A DNA stretch of 54,592 nucleotides from Candidatus Kaiserbacteria bacterium (lineage in GTDB: Bacteria > Patescibacteriota > Minisyncoccia > Phycocordibacterales > UBA2100). Within the stretch, counting starts at the first letter, position 1, and each line of letters begins with the position of its first letter. This document shows, in pieces, positions 16,967 through 26,700 of this stretch. Below the pieces are notes generated by a model. It searched no databases. It worked only from the letters and a program-made list of their open reading frames with translations, and was not told where the DNA came from. The DNA is taken from assembly GCA_016217975.1 (NCBI GenBank), contig JACRFH010000051.1, positions 1-54,592 of the forward strand, in the 5' to 3' direction. Position numbers and translations under genes: made by a program.

Positions 16967-17953
16967 ATGCCGAAGTTCGGTCTTCTTATCGTTTTCGTTC
17001 TTTTTATTTTTCCTGCCGTTGTTTTTGCGGAGAATACCGAAGCCGATCAGCAGTGTCCGCCGGGCGGCACTGTCGGGCAGCCGTGCAAGGATACGACCAA
17101 TGGCTATGTGACGAGCGGCCATTGCACGCACATCAATATATGTAAGGCTGATAGTTGGAACAAGAATCCGCCAAAAGGTTGCGGCAGCTCCGGCAACATT
17201 TACGCGCCGACTGCCGACTGCCCGAAGGGCCCCGTGATCCCAAATGGCACAAAGCCTCCGCCGTCGGTGGGCATGACACCTACTTCCACTCCCTCAAGTG
17301 GCGCGACAATCTCTTCTGATCTCTTTGGTCAGGCGTTCTCGACAACGACCGGAAATTTTTATATGCCATCCAATACGGTCTCAACGACGAGTGAAAACGG
17401 CATCGAATTTTTCATAAGCGGCAATGAAAAGCTGCCCGGGGGAACGGCGCTCACGCCGGAGCCTCCTCCACCTCCTCCGAGAAGCGCTCTTGGCTCTCCC
17501 GTAGGGCTCGCGCCCGGGGGGAATCCCAAAGCCGCGGAAGGCTATGCGCCAACCTACGGCGGGTTTGCGCCGAGCCCGGTATCATTTGCACTTCCGCCGG
17601 GACAGAGTGCTTCGCAAGGATCCGACTTCAGGCAATTTGTGCAAAATGCAGTAAATGCGCTCACTGTGCATCTTGTCGACAGTTTAATGCGGCTTACGGG
17701 CGCGGGAAATGTCGAACTTGTTCCAGCTGGAATATCCGCGCTCGCGGTGATCACGCCAGCGCAAAGTCTGTACGAGCAAGCGAATGGCGCAGATCTTTCA
17801 CCGTATGTCGTACCCAATTGGAACGCGCGGGTCGCAACTACGTTTCCCGGTATTGAGGCAACTCCGAGGCAGCGTTTCCAAGATGCGTTTTCGGCCCTCA
17901 AAGCAGATATATATGCGTTCGTCCAGAAATTATTTTTGTCATTCGGGCTATGA
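16967..17953 (+). CDS. Predicted secreted protein, Cys-rich N-terminus
   Basis: Signal peptide MPKFGLLIVFVLFIFPAVVFAENTEA; QQCPPGGTVGQPC...GHCTHINICK; Pro-rich middle. Confidence 0.75.
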   Translation: MPKFGLLIVFVLFIFPAVVFAENTEADQQCPPGGTVGQPCKDTTNGYVTSGHCTHINICKADSWNKNPPKGCGSSGNIYAPTADCPKGPVIPNGTKPPPSVGMTPTSTPSSGATISSDLFGQAFSTTTGNFYMPSNTVSTTSENGIEFFISGNEKLPGGTALTPEPPPPPPRSALGSPVGLAPGGNPKAAEGYAPTYGGFAPSPVSFALPPGQSASQGSDFRQFVQNAVNALTVHLVDSLMRLTGAGNVELVPAGISALAVITPAQSLYEQANGADLSPYVVPNWNARVATTFPGIEATPRQRFQDAFSALKADIYAFVQKLFLSFGL

Positions 17954-19548
17954 ATCGTTTTCTCATTGTTGCGGCACTCCTTCTGCTTTCGCCTTTGTTC
18001 ACGCATGCGGCAGAATCTCCAATAAAGGATTGTCGGGTGAAAGCAAATGACGACTCGTATATGTATGAAGGCAAGCTGTGTGCGGGCGCTCTCTCCACGC
18101 AGGGCACCTGCAAAAGCGGCGCATGCGTGCTCGATTCCAAAGACGTTGTTCCGATTGATTCGAGCGGAGCGATGATTCCGCAACCACAGGTGCCACTCGC
18201 GCAGCCGGTAGATATGCCGACACCTGGGCTTGGCGTATCAATTCTCGATGCGGCGCTTCAGCAGCCATTTGAACAAGCGTTTGGTCCAGGCTCGCACTCG
18301 GTCGACCAAGCGCGTATTGATTCAGCTGCACAGCGCCTGCAAGAAGCGTTCGATCGCTTGCAAAATGACCCCGCGAATTACTCGACGCATTTTGACGAAG
18401 TACGTGCCGCGCAAGAAGACCTCGCGCGCGCGAAACGTCTTATGGATAATCCCGCGCCCGCGCTCAAAGACTATATCCGTGAATTCATCGCGCCGAGGAT
18501 CACGCCGACGGAACTTGTGCCTGGCGGGGAGAAAGCGCCCGTCCGTCTCTACGAATGGATCAACAATTTCGGATCTACCTTTGGTGCGACGCAGGTGGCC
18601 GAGAATCCTTCTGGGGCGACGCTCACAGATGTCTCTCCTGCCGCGCCTACCTTTGAAGAGAGGTACAATGATTTTCTAGCAAGATTAGATCAACTCGACA
18701 AAAGTGCGGCGGAGACGGAGAAGACTTTGTTAGAATATCAAAAACGACTCGAAGCAGAAATACGCGGACTCGACAAGATGATCGCATTATTCCCGCGAAG
18801 TGGCGGGACACCTCCGACTCCCGCGTGGCTCGATACTCTCGACAAGCTTCTGGGGATTGGTCCTAGCGCGCCACTTCCTACGATTCCGCTTCTCGACCAA
18901 CTTACGCGCAATCTCTCCCTTGTGCCGGGCGCCAGTGCGCCCAGCGCGCCGCCACAATTGCCTACGCCATTTGAACTCGGGCCGGCATTTTCCGTCGAAG
19001 GCCTAACGTTTTCGCCGCCGCTTCTCGTTCAGTCATTGTTTTCTTCGAGTCCTCCCGCATCTGTGCCAGATACGGTTGTATTGCAACAGCTACCATGGAC
19101 AGGCGAGACCAATCTCACGGAAGCCGATCTGCAGGCAATGCTTGATGCGGAGAAAAAGAATCTCCCCCTTCCACCAATCGCCAATTCAAAATTCTCATCG
19201 AGTCCTCCGCAGATGCTTCCTCCTACGGTCGCATTTACGCCTCTTCCAAATCCCGCACCGATCCCGACGATCGTGGCGGTACCTCTCCCGAGTCCAATTG
19301 AGACAGCAAGTCCTGCCCCTTCATACTCAACATCTCTTCCGAGTCCTTCCGCAATCGGCACCTCGCTGGGCGGTACAATGAATTGGATTCCGTTTCTCAC
19401 GGCACTGCTTAATTTCTACAATGCGCTTAACGGATGGTTTGCAACCCTTGTCTCACAGCCAAGCCGATCCATGCCCCCGGCACCAATCACCCCGAAACCC
19501 ATCTCGACCTCGACTCCCGCCACTTCGACTCCATCGCAAGCGCGCTAG
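17950..19548 (+). CDS. Predicted secreted protein with coiled-coil and Pro-rich regions
   Basis: Signal peptide MNRFLIVAALLLLSPLFTHAAES; ATGA overlap with the preceding gene; CKSGACVLDSKDVVPIDSSG resembles the N-terminus of the giant protein. Confidence 0.75.
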   Translation: MNRFLIVAALLLLSPLFTHAAESPIKDCRVKANDDSYMYEGKLCAGALSTQGTCKSGACVLDSKDVVPIDSSGAMIPQPQVPLAQPVDMPTPGLGVSILDAALQQPFEQAFGPGSHSVDQARIDSAAQRLQEAFDRLQNDPANYSTHFDEVRAAQEDLARAKRLMDNPAPALKDYIREFIAPRITPTELVPGGEKAPVRLYEWINNFGSTFGATQVAENPSGATLTDVSPAAPTFEERYNDFLARLDQLDKSAAETEKTLLEYQKRLEAEIRGLDKMIALFPRSGGTPPTPAWLDTLDKLLGIGPSAPLPTIPLLDQLTRNLSLVPGASAPSAPPQLPTPFELGPAFSVEGLTFSPPLLVQSLFSSSPPASVPDTVVLQQLPWTGETNLTEADLQAMLDAEKKNLPLPPIANSKFSSSPPQMLPPTVAFTPLPNPAPIPTIVAVPLPSPIETASPAPSYSTSLPSPSAIGTSLGGTMNWIPFLTALLNFYNALNGWFATLVSQPSRSMPPAPITPKPISTSTPATSTPSQAR

Positions 19549-19572
19549 CAGTAGCCGGAATAAATCTGTGAA

Positions 19573-19657
19573 TTGCAGACGTCACCGGGCGCGATATAAT
19601 TCAAAATAGAAGTTTTTGGAGGCTCAAAAGCGCCGCGCGTGGCGTTGCCAAAAAACT
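19573..19657 (+). promoter_or_regulatory. Strong promoter followed by a hairpin-forming leader with no obvious ORF
   Basis: TTGCAG-N16-TATAAT (19573-19600), then AGTTTTTGG (19611-19619)/CCAAAAAACT (19648-19657) with inner AGCGCC/GGCGTT. Confidence 0.45.
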
Positions 19658-19672
19658 GATTGGTTCCAGCCG

Positions 19673-19701
19673 AAATGTAGGACACCCGATGTCCTACATT
19701 T
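19673..19701. repeat. REP hairpin copy 1 (RAYT-associated)
   Basis: AAATGTAGGACA-CCCGA-TGTCCTACATTT. Confidence 0.95.
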
Positions 19702-20356
19702 CTATGGTTCTGCTTTTGCCTGCGATAATGGGAGACGAAATGATCCGTGCGATCTCTTTCTCTTGACGCTTTGGAGCGCCGAGTACGCTCGAGAGCAGCG
19801 ATGTTTCGATCACGGATGGAAAATTCTTCATACCCATATAATCTTGAAAACTGCTCCAGCGATACGCGTGAAGTTGCGTAATCGCTTTTTTAATGTCTTT
19901 TACTATGCCTTGGCGCCATGCTGGCATTGAGAGATCGAGGGGATTGAGGTGGATATAGAAGGGCATATAGAGGAAATGCGCGTCGCGCTCGATTCTTTTC
20001 TTGCGATACGTTCCTTGCCAGAGATACCCCGTTCGGCTGTATTTCTCATTGAAGAATCTGGCGTATCCCATCCCGAGTTTTTGTGCGAACAAGGATATAT
20101 TTGCAGCGTCATCGTCTGTGGCCGATATGAGCAGGTGGTAGTGATTGGGCATAAGGCACCAAGCGTGGATTTTCACAAGAGGCTCCCGAATATGTCCGGC
20201 AGGATATGTATTCCCCCTTGAATGTAGCAAATAATTCGGCGCGGTTTTACGATCATTAAAGACATACAATCCATGCACGAAGCGTGCCCGATCTCCATCG
20301 TCCAAGAAAACAGTACGCTTTTCAACACCGCGATTGTAGATGTGATAGAGCGTCAT
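19694..20356 (-). mobile_element. REP-associated tyrosine transposase (RAYT, IS200-like Y1_Tnp) CDS; ORF extends to 20449
   Basis: YHIYNRGVEKRTVFLDDGDRARFV...IHAWCLMPNHYHLLISATDD...LGMGYARFFNEKYSRTGYLWQGTYRKKRIERDAHFLYMPFYIHLNPL; flanked by REP hairpins. Confidence 0.9.
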
Positions 20357-20368
20357 CAGAGCATTGTA

Positions 20369-20393
20369 ATGTAGGACACCCGATGTCCTACAT
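20369..20393. repeat. REP hairpin copy 2
   Basis: ATGTAGGACA-CCCGA-TGTCCTACAT. Confidence 0.95.
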
Positions 20394-20436
20394 GGAGATG
20401 GGGATAATGAGAAATTTCGAGACAGCAGAACGGGTA

Positions 20437-20465
20437 AAATGTAGGACATCGGGTGTCCTACATTT
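20437..20465. repeat. REP hairpin copy 3, inverted loop
   Basis: AAATGTAGGACA-TCGGG-TGTCCTACATTT; loop is the reverse complement of copies 1 and 2. Confidence 0.95.
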
Positions 20466-20589
20466 GAGTGGCTATGTGGTTATGTGGAGCGTGAGGCGGG
20501 GCAAAAGATACGTCGGCGACAGTTTCCCACAATTCTTCCCGATTTGTGCGATTTTTGCCTCAAAACCGAGGTAAAATTACACCACCGCT

Positions 20590-20724
20590 ATGTCCGCATT
20601 CAGGGGCTTCTTTGTACGCGTATTTTTTGTCCCACTTCTTACGTTTTCGTTTGTCGGCGCACCAGTCTTACAACCGATTTCTCTGGGGGCGCAACTAATA
20701 CTGAAGCCTTCGGTCGCGCACGCG
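20590..20724 (+). other. Signal peptide of the giant protein
   Basis: MSAFRGFFVRVFFVPLLTFSFVGAPVLQPISLGAQLILKPSVAHA|QA. Confidence 0.75.
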
Positions 20725-23700
20725 CAAGCAGTGGGCGCGGGCTGTGAACCTATTAAAGACAAAGACGGTAAGGTTACCGGTGCCAAGAACGTATCATGCA
20801 AAGGGAAATGCATTGTCGATAAGGAGAAGGCGATATGTAAGCTCGACGACAAGAATATTGTGCCAACGACCAAAGACGGCCAGCCAATCGAGGTCAAGAA
20901 ACTTCAGAGCGATTATGACGCGGCCAAGAAACAAGCTGATGAATTGAACACCAAGTGGAATGATTCGACAGATCCTACGAATCCAGATTTTAAAGATCCC
21001 ACTCTTGGTAAAGAAGCCGAAGCAGCCGGCGCAAAAGCACTTGAGGCGAAGATGAAACTTGAATCTGCGCTCTCGCAGATAGAGGCAATTGCTAATCCTC
21101 CCGATCCAACAATAACAAAACCAACAAGGCCAAATCTTCGTTTCGGACCTGGTACACCACTACCTGGAAGTAATGGGGCGGTAATTCTCACCCCTCCAAA
21201 TCCTGGTGACTTGCCAGCTTCGGGCGGTAACCCGAATGACAATGGCGCTCCGCTTGGGACTTCTCCATTGACCGGATTCGGCGCGGATACACCGGCACCG
21301 AATAGAAGTGTTCTTGATTCGATGGAAATTCAAGATTATTGGCAAAAGGCAGAGGAAGGACTGAAAGCAGCCGCCGACAAAGTATCTAACGCGCTCACTA
21401 ATCTTTCAGACAAAGCTCTCGCTGCGTATGACAGCTTCTATTCGCCTAAAGATGCGCCGCGATATCCGTATCTTGCAGACGACGGGATTTTCTATAAAGA
21501 CAGCATGAAGACCGAGATTGCGACGAAAGAGCAGATGGACATGCTCAAGTGGTCTCCGACGGGCAAAAGTGAATCATTCGCGTCAAAGGAACTTACCGAA
21601 GAAGATGTAGCAAAGAGTAAATTAAAAGGATTGCAATACGGACGCCAGGAGGCGTACGGCGGTTTGCAGAGTGCGAGAGAGGATCTAGAAGGTGGGTACG
21701 ACAAAAGCGCTGATGGAAAATATACGTGTACGTTCAAAGCACAATGCGAACAGCTCAACGCAGATATCGCCGCGTACAACGATGCGCTCAAGAAAGCGCT
21801 CGAGGCTGACAGTTCGTACATGGATTATTACAGTTCGCTTCCGCCTGCGCTCGCGAGCGACCTATCACAGCAAGGCGGCACGGGACAAAGCGGTCCGCCT
21901 GCACCGATTGATCCAAATGCCGTCGATCCGCAGTTGAAACCACTGGTCGAGGCATTGAATAGCGGCGATATTGCGAAGGCCCAGGAAGTAATGAAGCAGT
22001 TGGGACCTCTCTCGCAAGACGTGCAGGAATATCTCGGCCGCACACTTGCGGCCAACGGCATCAATATAGATCCCAATACAAAGGAACTCGTTGCGCCAAT
22101 ATACGCAAATCCCGATTGGGCCAAGCAGCTCGCCATTGGCCAAGAATTTCAGAACGAGCTCGGACAAATATCTCGCGTCGCTAGTGACCAACTCATCGGT
22201 GCCGCGTATGCGCAAGCGCAAGAACAGGCGCGGCTTGCGGAGGCGCAGGCAAAAGCAGCAGCGTTGACAGAGGCAGACGTGGCTCTCACCGATCGCGCAT
22301 CATTACAAGCTGATCAAGAAAAAGAATTTCTGCAGGCAAGGATAGATAAGAACAATGAAATCATAAAAACACTTGCACAAAACAGACTTGTACCGGACCC
22401 GAATAATCCGGGGAAGACAATAACAGCGAAAGCGCTCGAAAATAGGCTCACGGCGCAAAATAATGCGGCGCAAGCTCGGATCGAGGCGCTTGATGCAATG
22501 TCTGCGATCATCAATTCAAACGATCCGCTTTCGGATTATGTTGCAGAGAAATATCTTCAGGCGGACAATCTGCCCGTCCAGGAAGATCCCCAGGGACTAT
22601 ATGCAACGCAGACGAAATTCGGGAAGGATCAGATGTTAAAACAAATACAGGCGATCGAAGAAGAAGAACGCCGGCTTGAAGTCCTCCAGAGTCGGACGGG
22701 CGATGTATTTTCAGGACCTTCAAGAGCGGCGCTCGCAGATCAACAAGCGCGCATTGATGCGGCGCGTCAGATTCTTTCGGAAGTCGTAGATGCAACACCA
22801 TACAGTGCGGAGACTCAACATGCACTAGATAGATTTTCTGGAAATGGAAATTGGTATGAACGCGCTCTTGATTCAATGAGCGCCAAGATACAGGACCTCA
22901 TGGCCTTCAATCGTGATTTGTCAGGCGGTACAAGTGCTGTATTGGGATTTGGCGCAAATTTGGCCGAAACCGCAGTTCGTGATTTGGGAATTGTGACGTT
23001 CAATCCCACAGCACAAGATGTCGTAGGAGCTCTTGGATCCATCAGCACCGATCAGAGCTTGACGTACGGCATCGCATTTGGAAATACCGTACTCAACGGA
23101 GTAATCGTCGGTCAAGTCGGACTCGGTATAGCTCGAGGCATCGGGACGGCCATCGAAGCCACGAGTATTCTGCGATTTGGAAACGACAGTCTTGGGGCAC
23201 TGCCCGGAGTTTCTCGTTTGGCCGATGGAAGCTATGTATTGGCGACGGACTATGTTCGCGTTGAATCTTCGTTGTCGCGCAGCCTTCTCGCAGCGAAATT
23301 CGATGAAGTTAAATTGACAGCGCAAGAAGCGTTGGTAGAAGCGGGATATACCCCCGAGAGAGCACAAGCGCTTGTGCGCGACGGAGCAGAAGGTCGCCCC
23401 CTTCCGAGCGCCGCAGACCGGGTTGGACTACTCGAGGCAGGTGTACCTCCAGAACAGGCGGCTCGGATGATAGCGGATGATGCGGGAGCCCTGCGCCAAG
23501 CGCTACTAGAAACCGGAGTTCCACCGGAAGGTCTAGTGTCACTGAACAACAGTCTCAAAGGCGTTGCTCCGGTAAATGAAGCGCGACTCGCTGCGATAGC
23601 TAAAGAGGCGGAAGCGGTAAGCCCCAAACTTAAATTCGATCCAGATACAGGCAAGGTTTTGAATCCACAAACAGAGGCGGAGACCCTCAAACAGCTTGAA

Positions 23701-26700
23701 AAAGCGACGGGGATGAAATTCGCAGACCCAGAACTTACACGACTGGAAATAGCGCAGCGTGCCGCGGAGCGTCTCGAAGGTACCGGAATCAATTTCAAAA
23801 CAGGGCAGGAGATGGCGCTCACGCAGACCACGCGAGGAGGAGGTGTCACTCTTGCGCTCGGTGAAGGGAAAACGGTGGTCACGTTAGCTGATCGTATATA
23901 TACCTACTTAACGGATCCAAAAGCAAACTGGATGCTCATGGCACCGGTTAACGACTTAAAGAAATTCGGCGGGCTCTACGGAGACCAACTTGCAGGACTT
24001 GGCTCTAAGACTCTTCTCGTGACGAACGACGAGAAATTACTCGGCTCGACTGCACCAGGATTCAAAGCCGTATCGTTCGAGAATTTTCCTGCAGAGCTAA
24101 AAAGCAATCCTGGTGCCACAGTGCTTTTGTCGGCAGAAGAATTCGGACATCTGAAAAGTTTGATCACGCTTGAAGGCGGAGCAGGCGACCTCACGAAATT
24201 GCTGCGAACCATCAGGAATGTTGTCATTGATGAGGCGCACAGGCTTGCAGGAAGCAATGTCGCGTCTGTTATCGGCAATGAGGCGCGAGTCGTCACATAT
24301 GCAGAGCGTTCGGCATTACGTGCGGATGAATTTCTCGGCGCTATCGGAGCCAAAGCCGAACCTGGAACTGTTCTTGCTGAGGACAGATTAGTCGCGAATC
24401 CGGATATCGTGCGGAGACTTGAGGGAGATCTGCCGTCAGGAAGGGTCTCGACGGATTTAAAAGCGGCGCTCGCTGATGATCCTGCGGCGTTTCAGCAGAA
24501 CCCAAATAGGATGTATCTCGTTCCTGAAACGGGAGATGGAATCATTGGCACTCCGATCATGAATGATGCATTCAAGCAGTGGATTCGGGATAGTCTCAAG
24601 ATGGATCCGACGGATCCGATGATAGCCAACGTATTGAAAACGATGGAGTGGACTGCAGGCAAAGACTACGCGATCATAGACGGTTCCGGTAAGGCAATAA
24701 CGACACGAACAGCTTCAAATCTGGGAGAAGCGAAGGTCGTAACGATGGATCCAACTCGCGGACCGCAGGCCAATATGCGATTCAGCGAGCCAGAGATCTC
24801 CATCACTGCACAACTGAAACACGGATTAACAGATTCTGCCGTGGAAGTAACGCAGATTGCTGCGGAAACTCCTCTTACGCAACTATTCCGCGTTATGCAG
24901 GGTGAATCGGGGCCACCGCGCGTGGGGGCGCTTTCGGCAACACTCGACGGTCTCGAAAAATTGGTCGAAGCGGGCGTACCGATCGATGGCATCCTGCATG
25001 TAAGTCCGTCTCGTCTAAACGTCGCCTCTTTCAAGACTCTCGATTCTGCGGCAGAAGGCAGAGCATTGTTGTTCGATAACTTGGCAAAACAACCGAATGC
25101 TTCACCGTTATTGCCGAAAGATGTGTCCTTCTCTGAAGCTCAAAGACTTTCGAATACTCATTCATTCGGGTACGCGACTGATCCTGTCGAATTTGCGCGT
25201 CTGGAAAAGGCTTTCAACGAAGCGTCAGCCGCTGGCGGACCACTTGAAGGATATCAATTCGTGAAATATCAGAACGGTGTTGTTTACAAGAACGGGTTTG
25301 AGGTTGGGACCGACCCGAATGCCGTCGTTAAGAATTTATATAAAGAATCCCCGACGTTCGTTCTTTCTGATGCGGCGGGCACGAATGGCATCAATAATCA
25401 GGCCAAAGGACTTGGCGTACGATTCGGGATCGGGAGCGGAGAAGACCTGGCCCAGAACGTCGGACGGTTATCGCGCACGAGTTCACTTCCAGGCGGTGGG
25501 AGATGGGAAAGCGAATTTTTCGTCGTGAGAGATGAATCCGCCCTAACAAAGCAACTTACAGGCTCGCTGCGTGCGGAAAATGCAGATTCGATGCTGATCG
25601 CGCTCAAAGCGAGCGGGGGCGATGATATGCTCGGCGCGAGTCTTTTTGAAAAAGCACAGACAAAGGGTCTCGGAGCGCTTAGCGGAGAAGAACAAGTTGC
25701 ACTCCTCGCGAAAATCACTGATGCGGAACGCTTGAGCAATATCACCAATAACGCAATATCACAGGGAGCGATTGCGACGAGAATCACGAATCCCGTTAAA
25801 GGAATGTTGGAGAGTGCGGCAATAACGGGAGAGGCACAAAGTTTTGCCGAAAGGATGTATCTCGACGCTATTGCGCGCAAGCCCGCACCGGTAGACTTAT
25901 CTTTGAATCCCAGTGGCGGACGTTTAACAAACGATTCCTATTTCAACGCCGGATTCAAGGCATGGGACGCACAAGCTGCACAGTTCGTTGAAAAATGGGA
26001 AGGATTGCTTGCAAAAGAAAGTGGCGCAACGCAAACCGCCTTAAAACCTGCATTTGATGCATGGAAAGAACGGTTGGCCGAAGCTGCAGCGAAGCCGTAT
26101 GCCGAGGCCGTGCCGCTTAGGGGAACATTTGCAGCCGCCTCACCTCTTGAATCGATGGGAATTGCTAAGACGCTTTCTGAAGCAGTAATTCCGCCGACGC
26201 TTTCAATACAGCCAACTGCCGTTGCGACACTCGGTAAAGATTTTGCTGCGCTTTTAGCTGATGCGCGCGCAGGAGCCTTGACGTCTGGCCGCATTGAGGC
26301 CGAACTTGCTGCGGCGCGTAGAACACTTAGTACCGACCCCACTCTCACTGCAGCCGCAAAGGCAGCTGCAGGCGTCGCCGACGCGCCATTTGCTCTCAAG
26401 TTTGCAGGAGCGGGTGATCTTGCTGCGGCAATGGGGATGGTAAATGCGGCAGTCGCTGCATACGAGCAAAATCTTACTGCTGCTCAACAAGCGGTAACCG
26501 CACTCCAGGGCGCGTCAAGTTTCGACACCGAGCTTCAGCAGCAGCAGCTTCAAAATCTCCAACAAGCGTTGAATGGTCTTGCACAAGCAGGCTCTACTCC
26601 ATCCGAATTCAAAGGTCTTTCTCTGACTCCAACAACGGATCTTTCGAAAGCTGATATTCCTGTACTCACGAACGATGTTCTTGCGCAAGTTGGTGAAAAT

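Noticed and set aside
19673-20465. Three similar hairpins considered as a CRISPR array
   Set aside because: Irregular spacing (about 700 and 70 nt), palindromic REP structure and adjacent RAYT transposase explain them; no cas genes.
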